Below, in pieces: positions 34,295 to 43,174 of a DNA stretch of 64,000 nt. The notes beneath the pieces are model-generated. The model was not told the origin of the DNA. It searched no databases and saw nothing but the letters and a program-made list of their open reading frames with translations. The position numbers and the translations under genes are program-made. Each line of letters starts with the position of its first letter. Within the stretch, counting starts at the first letter, position 1. The DNA comes from Photobacterium indicum (GTDB taxonomy: Bacteria; Pseudomonadota; Gammaproteobacteria; Enterobacterales; Vibrionaceae), in assembly GCF_003026215.1 (NCBI RefSeq), contig NZ_PYOC01000001.1:620001-684000 (forward strand). The letters are read 5' to 3'.

Positions 34295-35680
34295 TCAGTG
34301 GCAAATTCGGAAAATGAAGGATTGCTGGAATACATCGTGTTTTTTCTGCGTGAGTAATTGGCTATTGTGTAGCATTAGAATCGATTGAATGATTCTTGTG
34401 CCTAAGCCTAATGATCCCGAAGGGGCATTGTGATCAATACGATTACTGATATTGACCTCAATCTGATTATACCGATCGTTTTTGCTGGGTTGGAAAACAG
34501 TTAATTCGATGGCGGAGTGACTGGGGGCATGGCGAATCGCATTTTCTAATAAATTAGAAAAGAGTCGTGACAGTAGCTGCTTATCACCGGTTATTGGTGC
34601 AATGTTAGCAATATTTAAATTAAGTGATAGATGCTTCTTTTGTGCATCGATAGCAACGCTTTCTGCTGTTTCGTAGATAATATCTGCCAGTTTGACCGAT
34701 TCAAAATGCGGGGCGGGCTCAGGCTTTTTATCTCTTGCAAGTTGTAATTGGTGGTGCAATTGTTCTGCCAGTTTTTGAGCATTACGGTGGGCTGTATCAA
34801 TCAAAGGGTTTGGCTTTTCAGCCTGTAGTTGCCATGTTTCTAAATAACCTAATACGCTTGATAACGGGGTTTTTAAATCATGGCTAAGTTGCATTAGCAT
34901 TTCATGGCGGAATGTTTCTTGTTGCTGTAATTGAAGAAATTGCTGCTGAATATATTGTGCCATTTGATAAAACTGTATCGTAATAGGCTGTAATTCAGGT
35001 ACTTGCTGTAAAAAATCAGGCTGTAAACGGAAGTTATCTTTGGCTTGTAAACGTAAACGACGGGTAACTGTTTCCATTGGGGTTAGCAGTGTACGTTTGA
35101 CCATGAAGTAAGTGACCACGCTAAACCCTACGAGTAAAACCAGCGAGGCTATAAGCACCATTACCATTGGGCCGTAACTTTCTTGTGCTGTTAGCAAGCT
35201 GTGTTTCTCACTACCAATGACTACATATAAATAACCAATTATTGAACCAAATTGGCTAATAGGTGCGACTGAAAAGACTTTCTGTTGTTCGGGTAAGCGA
35301 GGATCGTCGCCTAGAATGGGAAATGGCGTTTCAGCCAAAAATTGCTTGATAGGAAGAAGGCTAACTTTCCCCATCTGTACTTTACCTTCAGGGGCGGCAT
35401 GGCTGCGGATATTACCTTGTTGATCAAGAAAGTAAATTTCAAAATCAGGACCTAGTAACATCAAGGTATGAAAAATGGATTTGAGTGCTTCTGGATTGTA
35501 GTTTGTGCCTTCCATTAACGGATTATCATCTCGCATATGAGCGGCTAATTCATGATGTAAACGTTGCAGGGTTCGCTGCTCTGTTGTTGCTTGTTGTTGA
35601 TAAAACAATGAGCCAATCAGTAAGGCAGAAAGAGAAAACCACACACACGTTAGCAGCAATAAACGTAGTTTGAAATTCAT
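34295..35680 (-). CDS. Sensor histidine kinase of the spondin-gene cluster
   Basis: Membrane-bound kinase of 461 residues, starting at the ATG at 35680 behind AAGGAAGGATCACC. Two membrane helices (about 5-25 and 170-195) enclose a periplasmic sensor domain of some 145 residues. The cytoplasmic part has a HAMP-like linker, the phospho-acceptor His267 in QLSHDLKTPLSSVLGYLE, and an N-box LFSNLLENAIRHAP. The ATP lid is atypical: instead of DxGxG it goes from ISNRIDHNAPSGSLGLGTRI straight to the end. Last gene of the cluster, 49 bases after the response regulator, which is its probable partner. Confidence 0.9.
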   Translation of the reverse strand: MNFKLRLLLLTCVWFSLSALLIGSLFYQQQATTEQRTLQRLHHELAAHMRDDNPLMEGTNYNPEALKSIFHTLMLLGPDFEIYFLDQQGNIRSHAAPEGKVQMGKVSLLPIKQFLAETPFPILGDDPRLPEQQKVFSVAPISQFGSIIGYLYVVIGSEKHSLLTAQESYGPMVMVLIASLVLLVGFSVVTYFMVKRTLLTPMETVTRRLRLQAKDNFRLQPDFLQQVPELQPITIQFYQMAQYIQQQFLQLQQQETFRHEMLMQLSHDLKTPLSSVLGYLETWQLQAEKPNPLIDTAHRNAQKLAEQLHHQLQLARDKKPEPAPHFESVKLADIIYETAESVAIDAQKKHLSLNLNIANIAPITGDKQLLSRLFSNLLENAIRHAPSHSAIELTVFQPSKNDRYNQIEVNISNRIDHNAPSGSLGLGTRIIQSILMLHNSQLLTQKKHDVFQQSFIFRICH

Positions 35681-35729
35681 GGTGATCCTTCCTTTGTTAT
35701 GCCGATAGTGCAATTGTTAGATAGCACAA

Positions 35730-36518
35730 TTAAACCGCCTGAAACTTATAGCCAACCCCCCAAATAGTATGAATATACTTATGCCCAGCGTGGCTGGTTT
35801 CTAGCTTCGTTCTTAGCCGGTTTACTGTGCTACAAACTGTATGGTGATAGCCAGAAAAGTCGGTATGCCAAACCTGTGCAAGCAGTTCATCTTTGCTATA
35901 AACCCGGCCTGGTCTTTTTGCTAAAAAGCACAGCAAGGTGAATTCCGTTGCTGTTAGATTAATCGGCTGCTGGTTCACTTCAACTTGGTGAGACTGTGGC
36001 TTAATGGCTAACCCATCAAAATGTAAAACAGGCTCTTGGTTATCTAGCGTATTCTCTGATTCAGTCTGTTGTATTCGTTGGCTTGAACTTGATGATTCGT
36101 TGTGGCTCTCTCTACGTAAAATAGCTCTTACTCTTGCTTGAAACTCAAGAACGCTAAAAGGTTTCGTTAAATAGTCATCTGCCCCAGATTCTAAGCCTTC
36201 GACTTTGTCTTTTTCACTATCTCTAGCTGTTAGCATCAGTACTGGTGTCCAATTTTCATGCTGGCGCAGTGCGTGGCAAAGTGTTAAACCGTCACCATCG
36301 TCGAGCCCTCTATCTAGAATCACTAATGAAAAGTGGTTATCTTTAATTAATTTATCGGCTTTAGATATGGTGGTTGCACGAACAACCTGATGATTTTGCA
36401 GTGTTAAGTGCATGCCTATCAGCTCGGCAAGATCGTTATCATCTTCAACAATTAAGATATTAGATGGTGCAATTATTTGGGTTGTTGTAGTTATCTTTGC
36501 TGCTGTTGTATTTAACAT
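35730..36518 (-). CDS. OmpR-family response regulator of the spondin-gene cluster
   Basis: Transcription factor of 262 residues. The receiver domain (about 20-135) has acidic pair Glu25-Asp26-Asp27, phospho-acceptor Asp69 (VILDRGLDDGDGL) and Lys119 (LTKPF). A linker of about 25 Ser/Gln-rich residues (HNESSSSSQRIQQ) leads to a winged-helix DNA-binding domain (about 160-262) with VYSKDELLAQVW and YHHTVCSTVNRLRTKLE. A 20-residue Thr-rich extension precedes the receiver domain. It is followed by the histidine kinase. The leader upstream contains two hairpins. Confidence 0.92.
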   Translation of the reverse strand: MLNTTAAKITTTTQIIAPSNILIVEDDNDLAELIGMHLTLQNHQVVRATTISKADKLIKDNHFSLVILDRGLDDGDGLTLCHALRQHENWTPVLMLTARDSEKDKVEGLESGADDYLTKPFSVLEFQARVRAILRRESHNESSSSSQRIQQTESENTLDNQEPVLHFDGLAIKPQSHQVEVNQQPINLTATEFTLLCFLAKRPGRVYSKDELLAQVWHTDFSGYHHTVCSTVNRLRTKLETSHAGHKYIHTIWGVGYKFQAV

Positions 36519-36538
36519 GATCTTTCCCCGACTATTCG

Positions 36539-36605
36539 CACGACATGATGTTCTCGTCGTGTTTTAGAATGGCAGTTACACCGTTTTTATCTTCTGGTGT
36601 AACTG
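36539..36605 (-). promoter_or_regulatory. Two stem-loops in the response-regulator leader
   Basis: On the minus strand, CAGTTACACC/GGTGTAACTG (36573-36605, ten perfect pairs, 13-base loop) is followed by CACGAC/GTCGTG (36539-36561, 11-base loop) between the spondin lipoprotein gene and the response-regulator start. They may form a processing or attenuation region, or the first palindrome could be an operator. No T-run. Confidence 0.45.
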
Positions 36606-36691
36606 ACCGGATAGGGAAAGAATTCTTTCATTGAATAGCAAAAATTATTCGATTCAAAAGTGCTTTATTCAACAAGTGCTTTATGTCACAA

Positions 36692-37390
36692 CTATTCTGT
36701 CCGAGTAATACTTAATCGTGCGCCTGGGTTTAAGAATCGATGGGTTGCGTTTAATACAGAGGTTGCTAGCCCATCATCAAGGCTAATAACACCAGCATGG
36801 AATGAAACGCGGTTATTGTCGTCACGTGCACTGTTGAAACCTTCACCACCGGCAGCTGGCCCCGGTATGCTTGCCGCAGATTCATCATTGTTTTCTGTGC
36901 CTGAATCCCAAACCGCCATGTTCATATTCAAACTTGCCCCAACAGCTAGCGATGTAAGATCTAATTGGGTTTCTCCCACAAAACCATCATTGGTGTTTAC
37001 CAGCATGCTGGCGACAGAGATTAAGCTAGCTTGGGTTGGATCAATTGTAAAAGTAATGGTGTCGCTGTTACCTGGTAATACAACCCCTGTACCAGAGAAG
37101 CTATAACCGACATTGGTGTTTGTTTCTTTTTCAGCAAGTACCGATGAGTTGTCACCACTTTCAGCTAATATTTCTAGGCCATCACTTGCTGCCTCACCCA
37201 CTGAAAATAGACGATATTGGTCGTTATGCGCTAATACTGCCAGCGGAGAAAGCGGTTGATTGGGTGTAAGGTTTTTAACGGTAACTGTATAGCTACGGGT
37301 TGTTTGCGTAGTGTCTCCATTATTGTCGTTGTCGGGACAACCTACTAGCAGGCTTACACTGGCTGCAATTGCTATCAGACGGAATTTCAT
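36692..37390 (-). CDS. Spondin-domain lipoprotein
   Basis: Exported lipoprotein of 232 residues: signal peptide with lipobox LLVGC, Cys18 being the lipid anchor, followed by an acidic linker PDNDNNGDTTQ. The rest is one spondin-N-type beta domain (about 33-230) with YTVTVKNLTPNQPLSPL, VNTNDGFVGETQLDL, the acidic DSGTENNDE motif that resembles metal-binding loops, and a C-terminal HRFLNPGARLSITR. Homologous to the gene before it. The lipid anchor suggests residence in the outer membrane. Function not established; it lies upstream of a two-component pair. Confidence 0.82.
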   Translation of the reverse strand: MKFRLIAIAASVSLLVGCPDNDNNGDTTQTTRSYTVTVKNLTPNQPLSPLAVLAHNDQYRLFSVGEAASDGLEILAESGDNSSVLAEKETNTNVGYSFSGTGVVLPGNSDTITFTIDPTQASLISVASMLVNTNDGFVGETQLDLTSLAVGASLNMNMAVWDSGTENNDESAASIPGPAAGGEGFNSARDDNNRVSFHAGVISLDDGLATSVLNATHRFLNPGARLSITRTE

Positions 37391-37400
37391 ATCAGCCTCC

Positions 37401-38108
37401 TTATTTAACTGTTACAGTCATTATCGCGACTGGATTTAACCAACGGTATGCGCTGCTATTAATGTCGCTTACCCCCCCTGTTGGATTGGTATCACCAAGG
37501 TTGCCGGGGTGAATATGTACTTTGTCATTGGTGACTGTGGTTTCGACACCAGTACCGCCTGTACCAAACGTGATAAATGGGGGATTAGGCATGCTTGCTG
37601 CTAATTCGTCGTTCGCTTCTGTTCCTGCATCGTAGCTATTTAAGTAAATCTTGTAGGTGCCTGGTGTCGATGGAATAACCCAGCTATCAAGCCCGACAAA
37701 ACCATCATTAGTGGGCAATAACATGGCAGTGACCGAGAGCCGATCTAGGTTGCCAGTACTTATGGATGTTGTCGCCGCAACACCGGGATTAAGTATGCCA
37801 CTTGCGGGGTTCTCTATAACGACAGCTCCTGCATTACTGGCTAAAGAGGATAAACCTGAAATATCACCGCCTTCCGCCATTGCTTTCAGTTCTGCCGATG
37901 CGTTAGTGCCTGATTCAAATAAATGGACATCAGCACTGTGTGCAGCAATAAGCAGTGGCGTAAAGTAAATCCCTTTTGTTGCGTTGGTTACTGAAATATC
38001 AAGCTCTGCCGCCTGTAAGCCCGCAGAACATAAAATAGAGGTACTGATCAAAGAGGCTTTTATTACAGAGGGTAAGTGCATTGTTGTTTTCATCATCGTG
38101 TCCATCAT
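37401..38108 (-). CDS. Secreted spondin-domain protein
   Basis: Exported protein of about 235 residues with one spondin-N-type domain, paralogous to the lipoprotein downstream: shared segments include TNDGFVG, DAGTEANDELAASMPNP (compare DSGTENNDESAASIPGP) and YRWLNPVAIMTVTV. A cleavable signal peptide ends near GLQA-AEL. The start is uncertain: candidate ATGs lie at 38108, 38096 and 38093; none has a strong ribosome site. Only 10 bases separate it from the lipoprotein gene, so the two form an operon, probably continuing into the regulator pair. Confidence 0.8.
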   Translation of the reverse strand: MMDTMMKTTMHLPSVIKASLISTSILCSAGLQAAELDISVTNATKGIYFTPLLIAAHSADVHLFESGTNASAELKAMAEGGDISGLSSLASNAGAVVIENPASGILNPGVAATTSISTGNLDRLSVTAMLLPTNDGFVGLDSWVIPSTPGTYKIYLNSYDAGTEANDELAASMPNPPFITFGTGGTGVETTVTNDKVHIHPGNLGDTNPTGGVSDINSSAYRWLNPVAIMTVTVK

Positions 38109-38225
38109 GTTATTGGTGATGTTTAAAGCATGACGGATAAATCTGACAAGCATCTCGCGAAATTCTCACAAATTCATCACAATTTTTTTTGCTATTATTG
38201 TTACTTCACAGCACTGGGTAGAAGA

Positions 38226-39128
38226 ATGAAAACGATTAAAGCTCACTGTATGGTAATACTTGCGACTATCTTGATTGCGGGCTCTTTTCTTGCCTCGAGT
38301 AATCTAACCGGAACGGTTAATCCGATATCGTTGACGTTACTCCGATTCGTCATTGCGACCTTGTGTTTAGCGCCTGTTGTATTATTTACACCAAGATTTC
38401 GTAAGCAAATAATGCGTGTATTGCCACGTTGCATGGTGATCAGTTTCTTTTATTCTGGTTACTTCATTTGTTTGTTCGAGGCATTAAAAACGACCACGGT
38501 ATTAAATACAGGCACGCTTTATACATTAACGCCTTTTATAACCGCCGTGCTGTGTATTTTCTTGTTCAAGATGAAAGTCGGCTTGGTACAGTTTTTTGCT
38601 TATATTTTAGGGGCAATTGGTACGCTATGGGTGGTATTTAATGGCAGCCTTAATTCGTTGTTATCGTTATCTTTAAACCAAGGTGATTTGATATTCATGC
38701 TGGGTGTCTGCTCAATGTGTGGTTATACCATTGTAATGAAACTGCTTTATCGAAAAGATAACGTCATTGTTCTTACATTTTGTACGCTTTTAGGCGGTAC
38801 GCTGTGGATGACGATAGCCACAGTGGCGTTGGGCATTCCATTACAGTGGGATTTGCTACAAGGTAACGGTTTGTTAAGTATTATTTATTTGGCAATTGGC
38901 GCTACATTACTCACCTCCTATTTATATCAAAAAGCATCTATAGCATTAAACCCAAGCAGTGTTACTGCGTATATCTATATGAGCCCTGCTTGTGTCGCCC
39001 TTCTAACATTTCTGATATACGGCGAATCTATTTCAACAGTCATTCTATTTGGTATTGCTTTATCAGCCATTGCTACTCTTTTTTTGCAGATAATGAATGT
39101 AAGAAATAGCCACAAATCGGCGCATTAA
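38226..39128 (+). CDS. EamA/DMT-family transporter
   Basis: Inner-membrane metabolite exporter, 300 residues with ten hydrophobic helices in two EamA repeats. ATG 38226 starts MKTIKAHCMVILATILIAGS; a longer frame from 38130 adds a non-hydrophobic leader with no homology. Helix ends such as PISLTLLRFVIATLCLAPVV and NTGTLYTLTPFITAVLCIFL are typical DMT patterns. The substrate is unknown. Divergent from the spondin operon with about 117 bp between, so the two promoters share the gap. Confidence 0.88.
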   Translation: MKTIKAHCMVILATILIAGSFLASSNLTGTVNPISLTLLRFVIATLCLAPVVLFTPRFRKQIMRVLPRCMVISFFYSGYFICLFEALKTTTVLNTGTLYTLTPFITAVLCIFLFKMKVGLVQFFAYILGAIGTLWVVFNGSLNSLLSLSLNQGDLIFMLGVCSMCGYTIVMKLLYRKDNVIVLTFCTLLGGTLWMTIATVALGIPLQWDLLQGNGLLSIIYLAIGATLLTSYLYQKASIALNPSSVTAYIYMSPACVALLTFLIYGESISTVILFGIALSAIATLFLQIMNVRNSHKSAH

Positions 39129-39258
39129 ACGTGACTAACGCTGCGGTTACTCGCGTTATAAACAGCATATGATCACAACGATTAATGTTAGGATGTTATT
39201 GAGCACTCACAGAGAGTGCCGATCTATTTGATAAAATAAGAATGTAAAAGAGGTTTTC

Positions 39259-39915
39259 ATGTCAAAGCTCCGTAATATTCGTATCGATATCGTCTCTGAT
39301 GTTGTATGTCCATGGTGTATTATTGGCTATAGACGCCTTGAAGAAGCACTTGGTGCATTTGAAGGAAAGATAAATGTAGAGCTGTATTGGCAACCTTTCC
39401 AAATTAACCCTGACATGCAAAGTGATGGGGAGAATTTAGGCGAACACCTAGCCAAGAAATACGGGTTAACTTCAGAGCAAAGCCAAGCTAACCGTGAAAA
39501 CCTGATTCAGATCGGGGAGTCTTTAGGCTTTACGTTCAACTTCACCCCAGAATTTAAAATCTATAACACATTTAAAGCGCATCAGTTATTACATTGGGCT
39601 GCAAAGCAGGGTAGGCAGCATGCATTAAAGTTAGCTTTGTTTAATGCCTATTTTACTGAGCAGAAAGATCCGAGTGATATTGAATTACTGGTGACGACTG
39701 CAATGCAAGTAGGACTTGATGGCGAAGAAGCACGCGCGGTATTAACCGATGAACGTTTTACTGATGATGTGAAAATGAATCAACAAACTTGGACAAATAG
39801 TGGTATTCAGTCTGTCCCTTCGATTGTATTGGATCAGAAATATCTAATTTCTGGGGCGCAAGATCCTGAAACATTCATTCAGTCGATTCAGCAAGTGCTT
39901 GATGACGCTAGCTAA
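39259..39915 (+). CDS. DsbA-family oxidoreductase, FrnE-like
   Basis: Cytoplasmic thioredoxin-fold protein of 218 residues with the active-site CPWC (VSDVVCPWCIIGYRRLEEAL near residues 11-30), a helical insert, and the cis-proline loop SVPSIVLD late in the chain. FrnE relatives are disulfide oxidoreductases or isomerases linked to oxidative or metal stress. No signal peptide. AAGAGGTTTTC precedes ATG 39259. It stands alone. Confidence 0.9.
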   Translation: MSKLRNIRIDIVSDVVCPWCIIGYRRLEEALGAFEGKINVELYWQPFQINPDMQSDGENLGEHLAKKYGLTSEQSQANRENLIQIGESLGFTFNFTPEFKIYNTFKAHQLLHWAAKQGRQHALKLALFNAYFTEQKDPSDIELLVTTAMQVGLDGEEARAVLTDERFTDDVKMNQQTWTNSGIQSVPSIVLDQKYLISGAQDPETFIQSIQQVLDDAS

Positions 39916-39979
39916 GCTATTTATTGAAAGCTGCAATTGATGATACTGAAATGATAAAGCCGTAAAATTCATGTCAGCT

Positions 39980-40012
39980 TATGGTGCAGGCTATATGTGT
40001 GTTTGCACCATA
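39980..40012 (+). terminator. Stem-loop after the FrnE-like gene
   Basis: TATGGTGCA (39980-39988) pairs with TGCACCATA (40004-40012), 15-base loop, followed by TTTCCGTTT. Possible weak terminator. Confidence 0.45.
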
Positions 40013-40153
40013 TTTCCGTTTGAAAAATAGCTTAATCTAATGATGGTTTAACCGAATTATGGCTCTGAAAGGAATAAGATAATAGTACAATCAAACTAGA
40101 TAACTACAGTCGAATATTTGAATAACATAAAGTTTTTAGAGAAACGAGAAGTG

Positions 40154-40897
40154 ATGAAGTCTAATGTTTGGTTCAAAGCAGGTATAGTTGTCATATATGG
40201 TTCATCTATAGATGCTTCCCCTCATCGTCACCATACGATTCAACTGGCGTGGCCTAGAAATGGCTATGGCTGCAAACTAGATAATAATGAAATATCGACA
40301 CCAGTAATTATCGATTCTAACGTCGAGCACCAGCTACAAATTGATGAGGGTTGGATCTTGTTGGTCGAGCCCACTAGCGAATTAGGGGGGGAGCTATCTA
40401 AGAAATTGGCAGGGCAACCTTCAAAAGTATTTAAAGTACCTTTACCCACTATTAAACATACAGAATACATTGATGATTTAACTGTACTACTTTCCCCTTT
40501 ATTTGACAGTTTAGCGCTTTCAAATCAATTTCCTCTCATAAATGAAAGTCAGATTGCAGATCATCGCATTAAAAAGTTATTACATGAACTCAACCAATGC
40601 TTAGATGGGAAATGCCTTAAACCTAGCAATTGGCGGGCGTCTGATGTTGCTCAAAAACTTGCTCTATCGGAGAGCCGCTTTCTTCACTTATTTAGCCAAG
40701 AGCTGGGCATTCCTTGGCGACCATATTTGCTATGGTGCCGAATGATGTGTGCTGTAAGAGCAATATTAAACGGAGAGTCTGCGACAGATGCTGCTCACCT
40801 GGCAGGCTTTTCTGATAGTGCGCATTTAAGCCGTACTTTTCGAAAAACATTTGGAATGACCATTCGGCAAGCAAACGCTATTTTTAAAAAAAGTTAG
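40154..40897 (+). CDS. AraC-family transcriptional regulator
   Basis: Regulator of 247 residues from ATG 40154 (GAGAAG ahead; a TTG at 40118 is also in frame). The N-terminal part looks like a cupin-type sensing domain (SPHRHHTIQLAWP). The C-terminal AraC domain (about 155-247) has two helix-turn-helix units, SDVAQKLALSESRFLHLFSQ and ATDAAHLAGFSDSAHLSRTF, ending FRKTFGMTIRQ. Effector and targets are unknown. It could act on the transglutaminase-like gene 69 bp downstream, which is on the same strand. Confidence 0.88.
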   Translation: MKSNVWFKAGIVVIYGSSIDASPHRHHTIQLAWPRNGYGCKLDNNEISTPVIIDSNVEHQLQIDEGWILLVEPTSELGGELSKKLAGQPSKVFKVPLPTIKHTEYIDDLTVLLSPLFDSLALSNQFPLINESQIADHRIKKLLHELNQCLDGKCLKPSNWRASDVAQKLALSESRFLHLFSQELGIPWRPYLLWCRMMCAVRAILNGESATDAAHLAGFSDSAHLSRTFRKTFGMTIRQANAIFKKS

Positions 40898-40966
40898 CCA
40901 GTTTATTCAATTTTTAGCTCGGCTCATTGGTTACTCTTTTCACATATTCGATGAAAGGAGTTACCC

Positions 40967-41701
40967 ATGAGTGAATTATCAAAAGATTGTCGACAAGAAA
41001 CGTCAATGCTGGATTTCATGCACCCGTATATTCAAAACTTGGTTGAGAGAAGAGAGTGGAAAAAACTGTCGGAATTCGCTGCTATTGGTGCAATTTATAA
41101 CTATGTAAGAGATGAGGTTCGTTTCGGTTATAACAAAGATGACCGTTTGGCAGCTAGCCAAGTATTAAAAGATGGTTACGGGCAATGTAATACTAAAGGA
41201 ACGTTATTAATGGCGCTGCTCCGTGCTGTAGGTATTGCTACTCGTTTTCACGGTTTTACTATTTATAATGAGTTACAGCGAGGGGCAATCCCGAACTACC
41301 TTTTTAAGGTCGCTCCAGCTCGCATCATTCATAGCTGGGTGGAAGTTTATCACGATGGGCGTTGGATTAACTTGGAAGGGTATATCTTAGATAAAGATTA
41401 CTTAAAGCAAGTTCAAAAGCAATTTGCCGAACAAAGTGATTCGTTTTCAGGCTACGCAATTGCAACCAAATGCTTGTCTAATCCTGAGGTTGATTGGAAA
41501 GGGAAAGATACCTATATACAGAGTGAAGGGATTGCTGATGACTTTGGCGTATTCACTCAGCCAGAAGACTTCTATTCAGTACATGGTAGTAATTTGTCGG
41601 GTATAAAAAAAGTGATATTTCGATGTGTACTCCGCCACTTAATGAATTTAAATGTAAATAAGATTCGTACAAACGGAATTTCAAATAAAAAGGTAACTTA
41701 A
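40967..41701 (+). CDS. Transglutaminase-like cysteine hydrolase domain protein
   Basis: Cytoplasmic protein of 244 residues with a transglutaminase-like core: Cys in DGYGQCNTKGTLLMALLRA (about residues 68-86), His in IIHSWVEVYHDGRWINLEG (about 121-139) and Asp in ILDKDY next to it. It probably hydrolyses a peptide or isopeptide, but the substrate is unknown. GAAAGGAGTTACCC gives a strong ribosome site. The C-terminal 30 residues are basic (RHLMNLNVNKIRTNG). Confidence 0.85.
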   Translation: MSELSKDCRQETSMLDFMHPYIQNLVERREWKKLSEFAAIGAIYNYVRDEVRFGYNKDDRLAASQVLKDGYGQCNTKGTLLMALLRAVGIATRFHGFTIYNELQRGAIPNYLFKVAPARIIHSWVEVYHDGRWINLEGYILDKDYLKQVQKQFAEQSDSFSGYAIATKCLSNPEVDWKGKDTYIQSEGIADDFGVFTQPEDFYSVHGSNLSGIKKVIFRCVLRHLMNLNVNKIRTNGISNKKVT

Positions 41702-41803
41702 ATAGACTCAAAAAATAATTCAAACATGATTGTTGGTCACAAACTGCGTAAACATAGATAGTTAGTATTTTAAAAGCAATACTTTACCTGTGTGGAAGCT
41801 AAA

Positions 41804-42658
41804 ATGGCGGCTATTAAAAATGTCTTTATTGTAGGAGCAGTTTGCTTAACTATTGCTAATAGCGCATTAGCAAATAACGTTGGACAGAGCGTCCAGATAC
41901 CAATGAAAGATGAAGGTTTATTATGGAATAGCAACATTAACTTGGAAGCTACCTTGTATAAGCCTGAGGGGGAAGGCCCTTTTCCAACAGTCATTTTTAA
42001 TCACGGGTCAACTGGCCCTAATGTTATCCCAGAGGATCATACAATTAATCCTTGGGGGTTTGGAGAATACCTAGTCAACAAGAATATTGCTCTGTTAATT
42101 CCAATGCGAAGAGGTAGAGGCCAATCAGAAGGAAGTTACAAAGAACGTTACACCTGTGATCCTAAAGGGATTGAAGAAGGCTTAGACTATGCAATGCAAT
42201 CGTTAGATGCATCATATGATTATCTATTGAATCAGCCGTGGGTAGATAAAGAAAAGGTATTGTTAACGGGAAACTCTAGAGGAGGTATTCTTTCTTTAGC
42301 TTATGCCTCAGAACATCCCGACGCCTTTTCAGGTGTTATAAATTTTTCGGGGGGATGGGTCGACGATAGCTGTAATAACAACAATACCTCCATGAATATT
42401 CCGATATTTGAAAATGCAGGAAGTACGTTTAAAGCACCAGCCTTGTTTATTTATGGCCGCAGTGACTCTTATTATTCTGACACAACAATTGAGTCGTTCG
42501 CTAGATCGTATGAAAAGTCAGGAGGTAACGTAGACTTTAAATTCTATCAACTAGGTAAGAACGTATCAGGACATGATGTGTTCTACAAGTATGGGCACTT
42601 ATGGTCATATGTAGTTGATCAATATCTTACTGATATTCAGTTCGATGTTCGCCCGTAG
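41804..42658 (+). CDS. Secreted alpha/beta hydrolase (dienelactone hydrolase-like)
   Basis: Exported serine hydrolase of 284 residues. The start is ATG 41804 with GGAAG five bases upstream; the signal peptide ends NSALA-NNVG. The hydrolase fold shows FPTVIFNHGSTGPN (oxyanion strand), RRGRGQSEGS, the nucleophile elbow LLTGNSRGGILSLAY with the Ser, a later FIYGRSDSYYSD with the acid, and the catalytic His in NVSGHDVFYKYGH. The closest kin are dienelactone hydrolase or acyl-esterase families; the substrate is unknown. A terminator follows. Confidence 0.85.
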   Translation: MAAIKNVFIVGAVCLTIANSALANNVGQSVQIPMKDEGLLWNSNINLEATLYKPEGEGPFPTVIFNHGSTGPNVIPEDHTINPWGFGEYLVNKNIALLIPMRRGRGQSEGSYKERYTCDPKGIEEGLDYAMQSLDASYDYLLNQPWVDKEKVLLTGNSRGGILSLAYASEHPDAFSGVINFSGGWVDDSCNNNNTSMNIPIFENAGSTFKAPALFIYGRSDSYYSDTTIESFARSYEKSGGNVDFKFYQLGKNVSGHDVFYKYGHLWSYVVDQYLTDIQFDVRP

Positions 42659-42684
42659 GGATGTGCATTAACAAAGTGATTATA

Positions 42685-42711
42685 AGTCAGCCAATTAAGG
42701 CTGACTCATTT
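42685..42711. terminator. Bidirectional terminator between hydrolase and ASCH genes
   Basis: AGTCAGCC (42685-42692) and GGCTGACT (42699-42706), six-base loop, followed by CATTTTT; convergent genes on both sides. Confidence 0.75.
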
Positions 42712-42715
42712 TTAC

Positions 42716-43174
42716 TTATTGATGAACCACATGGAATTGTTCTAAAACAAGTACCATATTTTCATTTGGCTCAATATCTAACTCAATGCACTCTTTAGCG
42801 AAGAAATCCCAATGGGCTTTGCGCCACCATTCAAGTGAACGGTCACCTTCTGCATAAGCAAATTCTGCCGTTACTTCACTGTATTTACACTTTTCAACTG
42901 AGTCGATTTCGACAATACAAATTGGCTTTCCATTCCAATCAACGACAACCAGTAAATGACCAACAGTTGGCATTGGTTCTTGATCTGATTCATACCAAGA
43001 ATTAAGGCTGCAAGTTGCTGTCTTTTGACCGATTCGAATTAATTCAGCGCATAAATTGGCATTATGCTCATCAGCACAGAAATAATCCGAACTGAATGAT
43101 TGATACTTTTTACGCTCAGATTCACTTAGAGAGCTAAGGTATGTGTCTAGGTAGATTTGAGACTGTTCTTCCAT
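42716..43174 (-). CDS. ASCH-domain protein
   Basis: RNA-binding-like protein of 152 residues of the ASCH superfamily (related to PUA). Family features: ELIRIGQKTATCSLNSWYE with the conserved lysine-rich loop, GHLLVVVDWNGKPICIVEI, YAEGDRSLEWWRKAHWDFF (typical W-rich segment) and the final VLVLEQFHVV. Related proteins include N4-acetylcytidine amidohydrolase, but at 152 residues it is longer than YqfB. Its exact role is not known. Alone on its strand. Confidence 0.88.
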   Translation of the reverse strand: MEEQSQIYLDTYLSSLSESERKKYQSFSSDYFCADEHNANLCAELIRIGQKTATCSLNSWYESDQEPMPTVGHLLVVVDWNGKPICIVEIDSVEKCKYSEVTAEFAYAEGDRSLEWWRKAHWDFFAKECIELDIEPNENMVLVLEQFHVVHQ

